The notes under the pieces were generated by a model. It did not search any database. It worked only from the letters and a program-made list of their open reading frames with translations, and had not been told where the DNA came from. Made by a program: the position numbers and the translations under genes. Of a DNA stretch of 34,499 nt, positions 1 to 8,660 are shown piece by piece (positions within the stretch are counted from its first letter, which is position 1; the number at the start of each line of letters is the position of its first letter). The stretch is from Desulfobacteraceae bacterium (GTDB taxonomy: Bacteria; Desulfobacterota; Syntrophobacteria; Syntrophobacterales; Syntrophobacteraceae): positions 1 through 34,499 of the forward strand of contig JAJFVB010000002.1 in the NCBI GenBank assembly GCA_021372055.1, given 5' to 3'.

Positions 1-624
1 AATGATGCCCAGTTCGACCTGGCGCTTGATCTTGAGGTAGGCGGCAAGCTTGGCCAAGGTGGTCGTCTTGCCCACGCCGGTCGGTCCCAGAAAGGTGAAA
101 ACCGAGTTGTTGACGCTGGAACTCGACATCGTGCGGAACGGTTTGGCGAAGTTGATCTTTTCCAGGAACCTTCTGGAAAAAGCGTCGAATATCTGACGCG
201 CGTCATCGGAACCGCCATTGAGATCCGACACCGCCTTGTTCAGGAGCAGGTAGACCTGCTTTTCGTCGAAGCCGCGCGCAAGGAGCCCGTGGTAGAGCTC
301 GGCCACCGGCTGCTGCATCTGGAGCTGGGAGAAATAATCCTTGGATGAAATGAGAAGAGACAGGAAGCTCTTGATGTCCTTGATGTCGCTGTGCATCTCG
401 GTGGAAACCGGATCTTTGCCCGTGACCGGCGGCGGGGGAGCGGCGGATGGCCCTGCGGACTCGGCGGCGGCGGAAGCCTGGTCGCGGGCCGCAGTCACCT
501 CGAAGCCCGTTTCCCCGGCCGGAGCCTTGCGGCTGGCGAGGATTATGGCGTCGGGTCCCAGCTCGCGCTTGACCATGGCCAGAGCCTTGTCCATCGTGGG
601 AGCTTTGTAGGTCTTAACTTGCAT
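1..624 (-). CDS. flhF: Flagellar biosynthesis GTPase FlhF, N-terminal part (cut by window edge)
   Basis: SRP-type GTPase of the FlhF family, which positions the polar flagellum at the membrane. The visible 208 residues start MQVKTYKAPTMDKALAMVKR, the usual FlhF opening, followed by a proline/alanine-rich linker, the helical N domain (about residues 80-170) and the G1 P-loop GPTGVGKTTT near residue 179. The rest of the G domain lies outside the window. The ATG at 624 has AGGA eight bases upstream and overlaps the end of flhA by 11 nt, so translation is probably coupled. It is the last visible gene of the minus-strand export operon. Identity is near certain from the N-terminal motif, the P-loop and the flhA neighbour. 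Confidence 0.95.
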   Translation of the reverse strand, partial: MQVKTYKAPTMDKALAMVKRELGPDAIILASRKAPAGETGFEVTAARDQASAAAESAGPSAAPPPPVTGKDPVSTEMHSDIKDIKSFLSLLISSKDYFSQLQMQQPVAELYHGLLARGFDEKQVYLLLNKAVSDLNGGSDDARQIFDAFSRRFLEKINFAKPFRTMSSSSVNNSVFTFLGPTGVGKTTTLAKLAAYLKIKRQVELGII

Positions 625-2713
625 AGTCCATCCTGATTATCCCTATCGACCTTATTTCGAGAGAGTTGCTCAGCTCGTTGTGGCTGATTACAGCTACGTC
701 TGGCAAAAACCGTTCCAGAAGACGTCGCAAATGGCGTCTAATTGAAGGCGAGCAGAGAAGAACCGGATGATGCCCCATTCCGACCACGCGCTTGACTTCG
801 TTGCTGGTGACCTGAATGAACTGCTGCAGGAATCCCGGATCCAGGCTCATGTAGGAGCCGTGCTCGGATTTCTGAATTCCGCGTGTGAGTTTTTCTTCCA
901 GCGACTGCTGCAGCGAAAGCACCGAGAACTTGTGGTCTTCCGTCTCGTAGGGCCGCGTAATGGTGCGGGCCAGCGCCTGACGGACATACTCGGTGAGCAG
1001 GTCGGGGTCTTTCGTGAGCATCCCGTAGTCCGCGAGCGTTTCGCATACCGTTTGGAGATCCCGGATCGAAACGCTTTCGCGGATGAGATTCTGGAGCACC
1101 TTCTGAATGATGCCGGGCGAGAGCACGTTGGGCACGAGTTCGTCGACAAGCTTGGGCTGCTGGAGCGCGAGATTGTCGAGAAGCTGCTGGACCGACTGGC
1201 GCGTGAGCATCTGGTCCGCGTATTTCTTGAAAAGTTCCGTAAGGTGGGTGGCAACGACCGTGGAGGGGTCGATGACGGTGTAGCCCGACCGGGCGGCCTC
1301 CTCCCGCCTGCTTTCCGGAATCCACACGGCCGGCAGGTCGAAAGCGGGGTCTTTTGTCGGAATGCCCTTGATGTCTATGTTGCCGTCGCCGCTTAGCGCG
1401 AGGTAATGGCCGATCATGATTTCGCTTCTTCCCACGGGGTTTCCCTTGAGAAGCAGCCTGTATTCCGTGGGCTTGAGCTGGAGGTTGTCCCGCACGTGGA
1501 GGGCCGGGACCAGGATTCCGAATTCGAGTGCGAGCTGCTGCCGGATCGCCTTGATCCGCGGCAGGAGGTCCCCTTTCTGGGACTCGTCGACCAGCGGAAT
1601 CAGGCCGTATCCCAGCTCGAGTTCCAGGATGTCGAGCAGAGGCGGAAGATCGGACCCGCTGTCCGGCTGCGCCTGTTCGGCCTGTTCGGCAGCCGTGACA
1701 ATGGCCTCTTCCTCTTTTTGCTTCCTGGCAATTTTGGATGCGAGCAGGAGCAGAAGCGAGCCTACCATGAGAAGAGGAAACGCAGGGAAGCCCGGAACGA
1801 GGCAAAGCAGGCAGAGCATGGTGCCCGTGATGGACAGGGGCTTGGGATGCATGCTGAACTGCTTTCCGAAAGCTTTCCCCATGCCCATTTCGGAGGCCGC
1901 GCGGCTGACCAGAATACCGGCCGAGGTGGAAATGACGAGGGCCGGGATCTGAGAGACGAGACCATCGCCGACCGTCAGCAGGCTGTAGGTCTTGAGAGCG
2001 TCTGTCACCGGCATCCCGTTTTGCATGACGCCTATGGCCAGTCCGCCGAAGATATTGATGATGGTGATCAGTATGCCGGCAATGGCGTCGCCACGAACAA
2101 ATTTGCTCGCGCCGTCCATGGTGCCGTAGAAATCGGCTTCCTGCCGGATCAGATCCCTGCGCCTGCGCGCCTCGCGGTCGTCGATCAGACCCGTGTTGAG
2201 ATCGGCATCGATGCTCATCTGCTTGCCGGGCATGGCATCCAAGGTGAAACGTGCCGCGACTTCGGAGATGCGCTCGGTACCTTTCGTAATGACCATGAAG
2301 TTGACGATGACCAGAATGATGAACAGGACGAAACCCACAACGTAGTTGCCGCCCACGACGAACTGGCCGAAGGCATGGATGATGAGTCCGGCCGACGTCG
2401 CCCCCTCGTGGCCGTGGAGCAGCACGAGCCTGGTGCTAGCCACATTGAGGGCGATCCGGAAAAGGGTCGTTATGAGAAGAAGGGACGGAAAGATTACGAA
2501 ATCGAGAGGCTTGGAACTGTAAATGGCGGTGAGGAGGATTACCAGCCCCGAGGAGATATTGATGACGAGCAGAACGTCAAGAAAGCCGCTCGGTAGCGGC
2601 AAAAGCATGACGGACAGCACCGAGAGCACTCCGATTCCCATGAGTGCGTCGCCGTCCGATATGGATTTGAGCCGCTCAAGGATCACATTCGGTCTTGCTT
2701 CCGCTTTAGCCAT
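614..2713 (-). CDS. flhA: Flagellar type III export apparatus protein FlhA
   Basis: Inner-membrane export-gate protein that forms the cytoplasmic nonameric ring and couples proton flow to substrate export. The 699 residues match the family length (about 690-700). A hydrophobic N-terminal half (about residues 20-335, several membrane segments) carries the FHIPEP signatures RIALNVASTR and TLDAMPGKQMSIDADL. The C-terminal half is the soluble docking domain for chaperone-substrate complexes. The ATG start sits one base after the flhB stop codon and only a weak CGGAA precedes it, so it is probably translated by coupling. The 3' end overlaps flhF by 11 nt. Confidence 0.98.
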   Translation of the reverse strand: MAKAEARPNVILERLKSISDGDALMGIGVLSVLSVMLLPLPSGFLDVLLVINISSGLVILLTAIYSSKPLDFVIFPSLLLITTLFRIALNVASTRLVLLHGHEGATSAGLIIHAFGQFVVGGNYVVGFVLFIILVIVNFMVITKGTERISEVAARFTLDAMPGKQMSIDADLNTGLIDDREARRRRDLIRQEADFYGTMDGASKFVRGDAIAGILITIINIFGGLAIGVMQNGMPVTDALKTYSLLTVGDGLVSQIPALVISTSAGILVSRAASEMGMGKAFGKQFSMHPKPLSITGTMLCLLCLVPGFPAFPLLMVGSLLLLLASKIARKQKEEEAIVTAAEQAEQAQPDSGSDLPPLLDILELELGYGLIPLVDESQKGDLLPRIKAIRQQLALEFGILVPALHVRDNLQLKPTEYRLLLKGNPVGRSEIMIGHYLALSGDGNIDIKGIPTKDPAFDLPAVWIPESRREEAARSGYTVIDPSTVVATHLTELFKKYADQMLTRQSVQQLLDNLALQQPKLVDELVPNVLSPGIIQKVLQNLIRESVSIRDLQTVCETLADYGMLTKDPDLLTEYVRQALARTITRPYETEDHKFSVLSLQQSLEEKLTRGIQKSEHGSYMSLDPGFLQQFIQVTSNEVKRVVGMGHHPVLLCSPSIRRHLRRLLERFLPDVAVISHNELSNSLEIRSIGIIRMDYAS

Positions 2714-2714
2714 T

Positions 2715-3782
2715 CTAGTTCCGTCGCATTGATTGTTTTTGCTGATAGATGAATGCCAGGATCTTCGCTACCGCTCGATAGAGATCTCCGGGGATGGTCT
2801 CATCGAGCTTAACCTGTTTATACAAAGCACGTGCCAAAGGCGGATTCTGGACGATCGGGACGCCGTGTTTCCTCCCGAGCCGGATTATCTTGAAAGCGAG
2901 GAAATCAACGCCCTTGGCCACCACGGTGGGGGCCTCCATGCCGGGTTTGTAATGCAGGGCCACGGCGAAGTGGGTGGGGTTCGTGATGATGACGCTTGCC
3001 TTGGGTATCTTGGAGAACATGCGCTGCCGGGCAAGAGCCCGCTGGAGAGCCCTGATTCGCGACTTCACCTGCGGATTGCCTTCCCCTTGCTTGGCCTCCT
3101 CCTTCACCTCCTGGCGGGTCATCATGAGGTCCTTGCGGGTCTGCCATTTCTGGTAGAGAAAATCGAGCAGGCTGAGGATCAGCATCACGCCGGCAACGCG
3201 CAAAACCGTGTTCAGCATCAGCATGCCGGTAACCTGCATGAAAGCGGTTACGTCCCTTGCCGCCAGTTCGAGCAACGTGGAGCGCTCGGGCCACAGGACC
3301 GAGTACACCGCCCAGAAGACTATCGCGATCTTGGCCACGGATTTGACCAGCTCGACCAGGGAGCGCAGGGATACCAGCCTGCGGAGGCCCGCGAGGGGGT
3401 TGAGGTTGGAAAACGAGATGTGCATCGCCTCGACGGAAAGCAGAAATCCCCGCATCTGTCCCAGGTTCACGATCACGCCAACCACCGTCATGATCAGCAC
3501 CGTGGGGGCTATCATGACGAAGAGCGAATACAGCAGACTCGCCGGCATTCCGGAGAGCGCGAAGAAGCCGGGGATTTCGAATGCGTCTTTGGACCATGCG
3601 GTTTCGAGAATTAGGCGGAAGTGGTCGAGTATGATGTTCCGGGACAGATAGACGGCCATGCAGCCGGAGATGAGAACGCCCAGGGAGGTGAGATCGCGGC
3701 TTTTCGCGATCTGCCCCTTGTTTCGCGCATCCGCCAAACGCTTTCCGCTCGGTTGTTCTGTTTTTTCCTGACCTGCCGACAA
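2715..3782 (-). CDS. flhB: Flagellar export switch protein FlhB
   Basis: Export-gate component that switches specificity from rod/hook to filament substrates after self-cleavage. The protein has 355 residues: a basic N-terminus (SGKRLADARNKGQIAKSRDL), four hydrophobic segments (about 32-50, 84-105, 147-164, 186-208), then a cytoplasmic domain with the autocleavage motif NPTH at residues 268-271. The start codon is TTG at 3782; no ATG fits, and CGGAGA lies 8 bases upstream. It follows fliR after a 415-bp gap that holds a repeat element, unlike the tight spacing elsewhere in the operon. FliK, whose gene is also in the window, is the usual partner that triggers the switch. Confidence 0.97.
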   Translation of the reverse strand: MSAGQEKTEQPSGKRLADARNKGQIAKSRDLTSLGVLISGCMAVYLSRNIILDHFRLILETAWSKDAFEIPGFFALSGMPASLLYSLFVMIAPTVLIMTVVGVIVNLGQMRGFLLSVEAMHISFSNLNPLAGLRRLVSLRSLVELVKSVAKIAIVFWAVYSVLWPERSTLLELAARDVTAFMQVTGMLMLNTVLRVAGVMLILSLLDFLYQKWQTRKDLMMTRQEVKEEAKQGEGNPQVKSRIRALQRALARQRMFSKIPKASVIITNPTHFAVALHYKPGMEAPTVVAKGVDFLAFKIIRLGRKHGVPIVQNPPLARALYKQVKLDETIPGDLYRAVAKILAFIYQQKQSMRRN

Positions 3783-4073
3783 ATTGATATTCTCCGGTGA
3801 ATGTCAAAAAAAACTTCTTCGGTCAAATTTTTGTCCGAACCGCGGTTCCCGGACTTCTCGAAAAACAGGACTCGATGCAGAGCGGAATGACGGCCGCCGG
3901 GCTTTGCTCCGGGCACCCCGCACGCGGTCTTTCCGGGTCGCAGGGGCCCCTTGGAGCGCGCTGCTTTGGCACTCCTTTCCGCATGCGCACCGATGGCTAT
4001 TGCGGGAAATGTTCCAATCCGCGGGGAATGCGCGGGAGACGGCTCCAAAAAATTCAAAGCCGGGGTCGTTGCC
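3783..4073. other. Intergenic stretch between flhB and fliR without a gene
   Basis: I see no convincing coding region: short ORFs here have no family features and unusual composition. On the minus strand a run of eight T and the flhB Shine-Dalgarno CGGAGA lie just before the TTG start. I found no good sigma-54 or sigma-70 promoter for flhB, though a weak one cannot be excluded. The stretch is joined on its right to the repeat copy at 4074-4200. Confidence 0.5.
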
Positions 4074-4200
4074 GATACCAAGCTTTCAGACTGTGGGGAG
4101 CCGGGTCGCCGCAAGCGCCGAAATGAGCCTGAGGGAGGCGGGGGGAATCGTTGTCCCCGCTCTTTTCCATTAGTCCTATCTTGAACGCAATTCGGTATTA
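4074..4200 (-). repeat. Dispersed palindromic repeat, copy A (one terminal inverted repeat)
   Basis: On the minus strand this begins with TAATACCGAATTGCGTTCAA and continues with a core closely matching the copy at 28589-28789: the segments GACTAATGGAAAAGAGCGGGG, a GC hairpin, and GGCTCCCCACAG followed by a TGAAAGC-like stretch. The second terminal repeat is missing. On the plus strand the hairpin is followed by CTCTTTTCC. The outer three bases of the element are the stop codon of fliR, so the copy abuts or replaced the fliR 3' end. Confidence 0.75.
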
Positions 4201-4965
4201 GCGGGTGAAATTGGAGAGCATGGTGAAAAGATCCGTGAAAGCCCGGGTGGCGACGTCACCCCAGCTTATCATCGTAAGGCCGAAAAAGAAGATTCCCAGC
4301 CCGATCGTCAGGGGAAAGCTCGTTGCGAGGATGTTGATCTGAGGGGCGAACTTGGACATCAGCGCCATCCCGACCTGGGCGAGGATGAGTACGGCCATGA
4401 CGGGGGCTGCAAGTTTCACGGCAAGAACAAAAAGCTGGCCCGAAAGGAGGAGAATCTTGTTGAACAGGTTCGAAGCCAGAGAGAACGAACCGACCGGAAC
4501 GTTGCTGAAACTCTCGACAATGAGCCGCAGCACGACATGGTGGCCGTTCAGAGAGAAGAAGATCAGGATTGCGAAAAGCTGCCCCCAGACACCCAGGACG
4601 CCGAACTGGGTTCCCGACTGCGGATCGGCGGTCTGCGCGAAACCGAAACCCATTTCAAATCCGACGAGTTCCCCGGCGAGCTGAAAAGCGCTGGTCACCA
4701 GCAGCATCGACAGGGAAAAAAGAACGCCGAAGATGACCTCGCCGACCACAACGGACATGATCGAAAAAGGCTCGATCTCCAGGGGCTGCACGCCCTGCCG
4801 TATCAGCGGAAAGAGCATCATGGACAAGGCGATGATTATTCCGGCTTTTATGTTCTGAGGGACCTGGGCCGAACTGAAAATGGGAAGCATGAACAGTATG
4901 ACGCTCAACCGCAGCAGGATTGCCAGCAGAATGCCGAGCTCCACCATATTTATCGTCAGGCCCAC
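4198..4965 (-). CDS. fliR: Flagellar type III export gate protein FliR
   Basis: Membrane protein of the FliPQR export pore in the inner membrane. It has 255 residues with several hydrophobic segments spread along its length and a family-typical end (SWGDVATRAFTDLF). The annotated start is GTG at 4965, 6 nt after the fliQ stop, with only a distant GGGG as ribosome site; an internal ATG at residue 6 is an alternative. Its TAA stop coincides with the last three bases of a repeat element. It ends the tightly packed run fliL to fliR; flhB follows only after 415 bp. Confidence 0.95.
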   Translation of the reverse strand: MGLTINMVELGILLAILLRLSVILFMLPIFSSAQVPQNIKAGIIIALSMMLFPLIRQGVQPLEIEPFSIMSVVVGEVIFGVLFSLSMLLVTSAFQLAGELVGFEMGFGFAQTADPQSGTQFGVLGVWGQLFAILIFFSLNGHHVVLRLIVESFSNVPVGSFSLASNLFNKILLLSGQLFVLAVKLAAPVMAVLILAQVGMALMSKFAPQINILATSFPLTIGLGIFFFGLTMISWGDVATRAFTDLFTMLSNFTR

Positions 4966-4971
4966 CTGAGG

Positions 4972-5241
4972 CTACCCCGCGAGGTTGGGTATGTTCGTGA
5001 TCACTTCGCGCAAGAAATCCGTGAGCTTGCCGAGCATCCACGCACCGAAGAGAAGAAGGGCAAGGAAAGTCACGACGATTTTGGGAACAAAGGTGATCGT
5101 CATTTCCTGGATCTGGGTGACCGATTGAAATATGCTGATGACCAGACCGACCACCATGCTCAGGCCAAGAACCGGGAGGCTTACCAGCAGCATGGTCTCC
5201 AAGGCCTGGCGCGCGAATCCGAGGATAAACTCGTAGCTCAT
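4972..5241 (-). CDS. fliQ: Flagellar type III export gate protein FliQ
   Basis: Small membrane subunit of the FliPQR pore. The 89 residues match the family length exactly. There are two hydrophobic hairpin segments (about 16-36 and 50-72) and the conserved stretch QSVTQIQEMTITFVPKI between them. The ATG at 5241 is preceded by a strong AGGAG four bases upstream; this site overlaps the stop codon of fliP, so the two genes are translationally linked. Confidence 0.97.
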   Translation of the reverse strand: MSYEFILGFARQALETMLLVSLPVLGLSMVVGLVISIFQSVTQIQEMTITFVPKIVVTFLALLLFGAWMLGKLTDFLREVITNIPNLAG

Positions 5242-5250
5242 GCTTCTCCT

Positions 5251-6063
5251 CTAATGAAAGCTTTTGACCAGCGAGCCGATCAGCAGGTTCCAGCCATCCA
5301 CGAGGATAAAAAGCATCAGCTTGAACGGCAGCGAGATCATCACGGGCGGCAGCATCATCATGCCCATGGAAAGCAGGATGCTCGATACAACCATGTCCAG
5401 GATGATAAAGGGGATGTAGAGCATGAACCCGATCTGAAAAGCCGTTTTCAGCTCGCTTATCACAAATGCGGGAATAATGGTCGCAATGGAGAGCGAATCG
5501 GCGTTTTGAGGTTTTTCCTTCTGGGAAATGGAGACGAAGAGGGCGAGGTCGCCGGTGCGCGTGTGCTTGAGCATGAAGTCCTTGATCGGGACCATGCCAC
5601 GGTTGATGAGTTCCTCGCTTGAGATCTTCTGCTGCTGGTAGGGTACGATCGCTTCCTGATGAACCCTCTGCCAGGTCGGGTGCATGACGAAAAACGTGAG
5701 GAAAAGGGCCAGCCCGACCAGGACCTGGTTGGGGGGGGCCTGCTGGGTGCCGAGCGCCTGCCTCAGGAACGAGAGCACTATCGCAAAGCGGGTGAAGCTG
5801 GTCATGAGGATCAGAATAGACGGGGCGATCGATATGATCGTCATCAGAAATATGATCTGCAGCACCCCGGTAATCTGTTGCGGAGCCTTTGCCTCATCGA
5901 GGTTGAAGTGCAGCGCCGGCAGATCGAATCCCGCTCCGGCGGCCAGGGACGGCGCTGCCTGGACAAGGAGAATCGCCGTAAGGAGAAGCGCCGGGAACAA
6001 CGCGCGGGAGGACTCGCCGCTTTTTCCGCACGGCCTCTTTCGTCTTGCAGTGAAGTTGATCAT
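5251..6063 (-). CDS. fliP: Flagellar type III export gate protein FliP
   Basis: Core subunit of the FliP5Q4R1 export pore. I place the start at the ATG at 6063 (270 residues); the frame stays open further upstream but that would read through fliO. The protein begins MINFTARRKRPCG, has a cleavable signal peptide (basic residues to about 20, hydrophobic core 22-35, likely cut after AAG near 42), then the family core with TSFTRFAIVLSFLRQALG and IGFMLYIPFIILDMVVSSIL. Its ATG overlaps the fliO TGA as ATGA, and its stop overlaps the fliQ ribosome site. Confidence 0.96.
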   Translation of the reverse strand: MINFTARRKRPCGKSGESSRALFPALLLTAILLVQAAPSLAAGAGFDLPALHFNLDEAKAPQQITGVLQIIFLMTIISIAPSILILMTSFTRFAIVLSFLRQALGTQQAPPNQVLVGLALFLTFFVMHPTWQRVHQEAIVPYQQQKISSEELINRGMVPIKDFMLKHTRTGDLALFVSISQKEKPQNADSLSIATIIPAFVISELKTAFQIGFMLYIPFIILDMVVSSILLSMGMMMLPPVMISLPFKLMLFILVDGWNLLIGSLVKSFH

Positions 6064-6359
6064 GAATTCTCTACTGTTTGCGGGACAGTCTTTTCGGGGC
6101 TGTCCGTCGTGACGGGCATAAGGCTCATGTTCTGCGGCGATATACCGACAAGCACGCTCTGCTGTCCGGGTACGCGGATCAGCATCAGGTGGTGGCGCGG
6201 ACCGAAGGACTGCTTTGCAACGATTTCCATCAACTGATCCGGGGAGGGCCTTCTCACCCTCACGCCCCATCTTTTCAGCGCGTACATGCACGCGAGAAAC
6301 AGTCCCAGCACGAGTGCCAGACTGCCCGCAAGCCGCAGTAACTCCAATCCGTACTCCAT
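6060..6359 (-). CDS. fliO: Flagellar biosynthetic protein FliO
   Basis: Small membrane protein that stabilises FliP during assembly of the export gate. It has 99 residues: one hydrophobic segment at about residues 8-28, then a short cytoplasmic domain with the family-type stretch VAKQSFGPRHHLMLIRVPGQ and LVGISPQ. The position between fliN and fliP is the conserved one. Its stop codon overlaps the fliP start (ATGA). FliO sequences are weakly conserved, so context carries part of the call. Confidence 0.9.
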   Translation of the reverse strand: MEYGLELLRLAGSLALVLGLFLACMYALKRWGVRVRRPSPDQLMEIVAKQSFGPRHHLMLIRVPGQQSVLVGISPQNMSLMPVTTDSPEKTVPQTVENS

Positions 6360-6413
6360 TCGTCCAAGCCTCTCCGGTAATCCGTCCCTGCCTTCCCGGC
6401 AGTCGAATCCACC

Positions 6414-6728
6414 CTATCCAAGCTGCTTTACGCGCTCTATGGGGCTGATGATATCGGTGATGCGCACACCGAACTTCTCATTCACCACAACCGCTTCGCC
6501 CCGTGCGATCAGCTTCTGGTTGATCAGGATTTCGAGCGGTTCACCGGCGAGTTTGGTCAATTCGATGACGGAGCCCTGCCCCAGTTGAAGCAGGTCGTTG
6601 ATCAGAATCTTCGTCCTGCCGAGTTCGACCGAAATCTCCAGCGGAATGTCGAGCAGAAAGTCCACGTCCTTCATGGTCTTCTGGCCGTGGCCTTTTTCCA
6701 GCGTCGGGAATTGAGCGTTGTTGTCCAT
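6414..6728 (-). CDS. fliN: Flagellar motor switch protein FliN
   Basis: C-ring protein at the cytoplasmic face of the motor. The 104-residue protein is essentially a single SpoA/surface-presentation domain: LLDIPLEISVELGRTKI, then GSVIELTKLAGEPLEILINQ and a C-terminal GVRITDIISPIERVKQLG. I prefer the ATG at 6728 (MDNNAQFP), which has GGGAG six bases upstream; the in-frame ATG at 6740 has AGGAG directly against it, too close to work well. It sits 39 nt after fliM in the usual fliM-fliN order. Confidence 0.96.
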   Translation of the reverse strand: MDNNAQFPTLEKGHGQKTMKDVDFLLDIPLEISVELGRTKILINDLLQLGQGSVIELTKLAGEPLEILINQKLIARGEAVVVNEKFGVRITDIISPIERVKQLG

Positions 6729-6767
6729 GTGGTCTCCCATCTCCTGTATTCTCGTGTAATAGCCCCG

Positions 6768-7751
6768 CTAATATTCGGTGGGTTCGATTTCGCTGCAGAT
6801 CTGAAATGCCTGTTTGCCTCGATAAATCCCGGGATTGGCCTTGTATTTGGGAATGCCTTCAACTTTGACGGTCAGGGGAAGCGTCACGTCGCTGTCGAGC
6901 ATGATGACGTCCCCGACCTCCATGTCCGCCAATTCCCCGCCCTTGAGGGAGGTCTTGCCCAGTTCGATCATGATTTCCACCGGGACATCCTTGAGCAACC
7001 CCTTCAGCCGCAGGATCCATTCCTCGTCGATTTCGAGCTGATCGCTCTGGTAGCTCGCATAGAGCTTCGCCCTGATCGGTTCAATCGTCGAGTACGGCAG
7101 CACGAGGGCCATCCTGCCCATCATCCGGTCCATTTCCAGTTCGTAGCGCACCACGATGACGACATCCGTGGGAGGAATAATCGTGGCGAACTGGGGGTTT
7201 ACCTCCGAACGCACGAAATTGAACGTAACGGGCGTGATCGGCTGCCAGGCTTGGTCCATATCCAGAAGCACCTGTTTGACCACCTTGTTGATGACCCTGT
7301 ACTCGATCGAGGTGAAATCGCGACCTTCGATCTTGTAGCTGCCGCGGCCCGATCCGCCGAAAAAGCAGTCGACGAGGTTGAATATGAGACGGCTCTCTAT
7401 CATGAAGAGCACGTGCCCCCGGAGCGGGTCCATTTTCAGGATGTGAAGGCTGGTCGGTACGGGAAGCGTCCGGATGAATTCCCCGAATTTGATCATCTCG
7501 GCCTGGCACACGTTTATGTCGAGCATGCGGCGAAGGGAGCCCGAAAGAGCGATGCGATGAATCTTGGCAAAACGATCGTTGATGATGTCGAGAGTGGGCA
7601 TGCGCCCGCGGACTATGCGGTCCTGATTGGCAAGATCGAAGTTTTTTACATTCAGTTCGGACTGAGCATTTTCGCTCTTGGTCTCAATCTCGCCGTCGGA
7701 GAGCCCTCTGAGCAGGGCATCGACCTCGTCTTGCGAAAGTATCTTTTCCAT
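6768..7751 (-). CDS. fliM: Flagellar motor switch protein FliM
   Basis: C-ring switch protein that binds phospho-CheY and sets rotation direction. The 327 residues match the family. The N-terminal peptide MEKILSQDEVDALLRGL is the CheY-binding motif. The middle domain includes LSGSLRRMLDINVC and the GGSGRGSYKIEGRDFTSIE stretch. The C-terminal SpoA domain (about 245-315) ends with YRGKQAFQI. The ATG lies 16 nt after the fliL stop. Regulation should follow the sigma-54 promoter in front of fliL. Confidence 0.97.
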   Translation of the reverse strand: MEKILSQDEVDALLRGLSDGEIETKSENAQSELNVKNFDLANQDRIVRGRMPTLDIINDRFAKIHRIALSGSLRRMLDINVCQAEMIKFGEFIRTLPVPTSLHILKMDPLRGHVLFMIESRLIFNLVDCFFGGSGRGSYKIEGRDFTSIEYRVINKVVKQVLLDMDQAWQPITPVTFNFVRSEVNPQFATIIPPTDVVIVVRYELEMDRMMGRMALVLPYSTIEPIRAKLYASYQSDQLEIDEEWILRLKGLLKDVPVEIMIELGKTSLKGGELADMEVGDVIMLDSDVTLPLTVKVEGIPKYKANPGIYRGKQAFQICSEIEPTEY

Positions 7752-7767
7752 GCTTGCAGCCCCGTCC

Positions 7768-8238
7768 CTACTGGATCAGAAACTCGGTGAAGTAAACGTC
7801 CAAGACCTGGCCTTTTTGCAGAGCCTTGTTCAGGGTCCCAACGATCTCTTTTTTCAAACTGAGCTTGTCCTCGGCCCGCGTCAGTTCTTCCGCCTCCTTG
7901 CCTGTCAGGATCATGAGAATCATGTCCCGCATTTCAAAGTGGCGCGACTTGAACTCTTCCGAAGCCGGGAGCGAAGAAACCTTGGCCTTCATGGTCAACT
8001 TAAGGAAGCGCTTTCCACCCTGGTCTGCGAGGTTCACGAGGAAAGTCTCCATATCCTGGATGACGGCCTGCTCGGCGCCCTTGGGAGCTTCAGCGGCCTT
8101 TTCCTTGGCTGGGCCCTTGAGAAACATGAAATAGGCGCCCGCACCGCCGCCCGCCAGGACCACAAACAAAACCACAATTATTAGCAGCAGTTTTTTTGAG
8201 GATTTCGGTTTCTCTTCTTTCTCGTCGGCTTCAGCCAT
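7768..8238 (-). CDS. fliL: Flagellar basal body-associated protein FliL
   Basis: Single-span inner-membrane protein that associates with the stator around the basal body. The 156 residues hold a charged cytoplasmic N-terminus (AEADEKEEKPKSSKK), one membrane segment at about 17-40, and a periplasmic FliL domain with METFLVNLADQGGKRFLKLT and a C-terminal VYFTEFLIQ. The ATG at 8238 has AAGGA eight bases upstream. It is the first gene of the minus-strand export and switch operon and is preceded by a strong sigma-54 type promoter. Confidence 0.95.
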   Translation of the reverse strand: MAEADEKEEKPKSSKKLLLIIVVLFVVLAGGGAGAYFMFLKGPAKEKAAEAPKGAEQAVIQDMETFLVNLADQGGKRFLKLTMKAKVSSLPASEEFKSRHFEMRDMILMILTGKEAEELTRAEDKLSLKKEIVGTLNKALQKGQVLDVYFTEFLIQ

Positions 8239-8315
8239 TCGGTCATTCCTTTCGCGTATATATTAAGAGAGTGCTTTATAAATCCATTTATGCAGTTCTT
8301 CGAAAGACCCTTCTG

Positions 8316-8331
8316 AGCAATGAGCATGCCA
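8316..8331 (-). promoter_or_regulatory. Sigma-54 promoter of the fliL operon
   Basis: On the minus strand TGGCATG-CTCA-TTGCT matches the -24/-12 consensus (TGGCACG-N4-TTGCW) with the invariant GG and GC ten bases apart. The predicted start is near 8304, giving a 5' leader of about 65 nt to fliL. Transcription would need an AAA+ enhancer-binding protein of the FlrC/FleQ type, not in the window. Confidence 0.85.
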
Positions 8332-8660
8332 GAATCAAAGTGCAAGAAAACCCGGCACGGAAGCAGTCGGCATCGTCGGCAGAATTCGGATAAATCGGCC
8401 ATGGCGGCCGATTTCTTGATTATCCGCTCCGGCTCTCCCAAGGGGCGGGCCAGCCCATCCGGTCAAGCTTTTGACGTTTCTTCTCGTTGCATGGCAGTCT
8501 CGGACATGCGACAGGCCATCCCGTCCGGAATTTTTCATCCCGCCCGATCGGGAAAAAAATGCATGGGCAAGGAGAAAAAATTTCCGGAAAAATCATCCTC
8601 TTCAGGCCGAGCTTGATTTTATGTATTGGAAGTCACTACCTATTTCCCTTTTATTCCGGT
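8332..8660. promoter_or_regulatory. Divergent fliL/flgD control region with inverted repeats
   Basis: No gene is seen here. The region lies between two outward-facing sigma-54 promoters. It holds a perfect 9-bp inverted repeat AAATCGGCC-N5-GGCCGATTT at 8392-8414, a second TCCCG-N6-CGGGA at 8538-8553 and the palindrome TTTCCGGAAA at 8581-8590. They lie roughly 60-125 bp from the promoters, the distance expected for enhancer-binding sites, but binding is only inferred. Confidence 0.4.

Noticed and set aside
1406..2596. Long open frame opposite flhA (about 396 codons)
   Set aside because: Antisense shadow caused by GC-rich codon usage; no family motif, and flhA is certain.
6064..6291. N-terminal extension of fliP
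   Set aside because: It would run through fliO in another frame; the ATG at 6063 gives the normal signal peptide and length.
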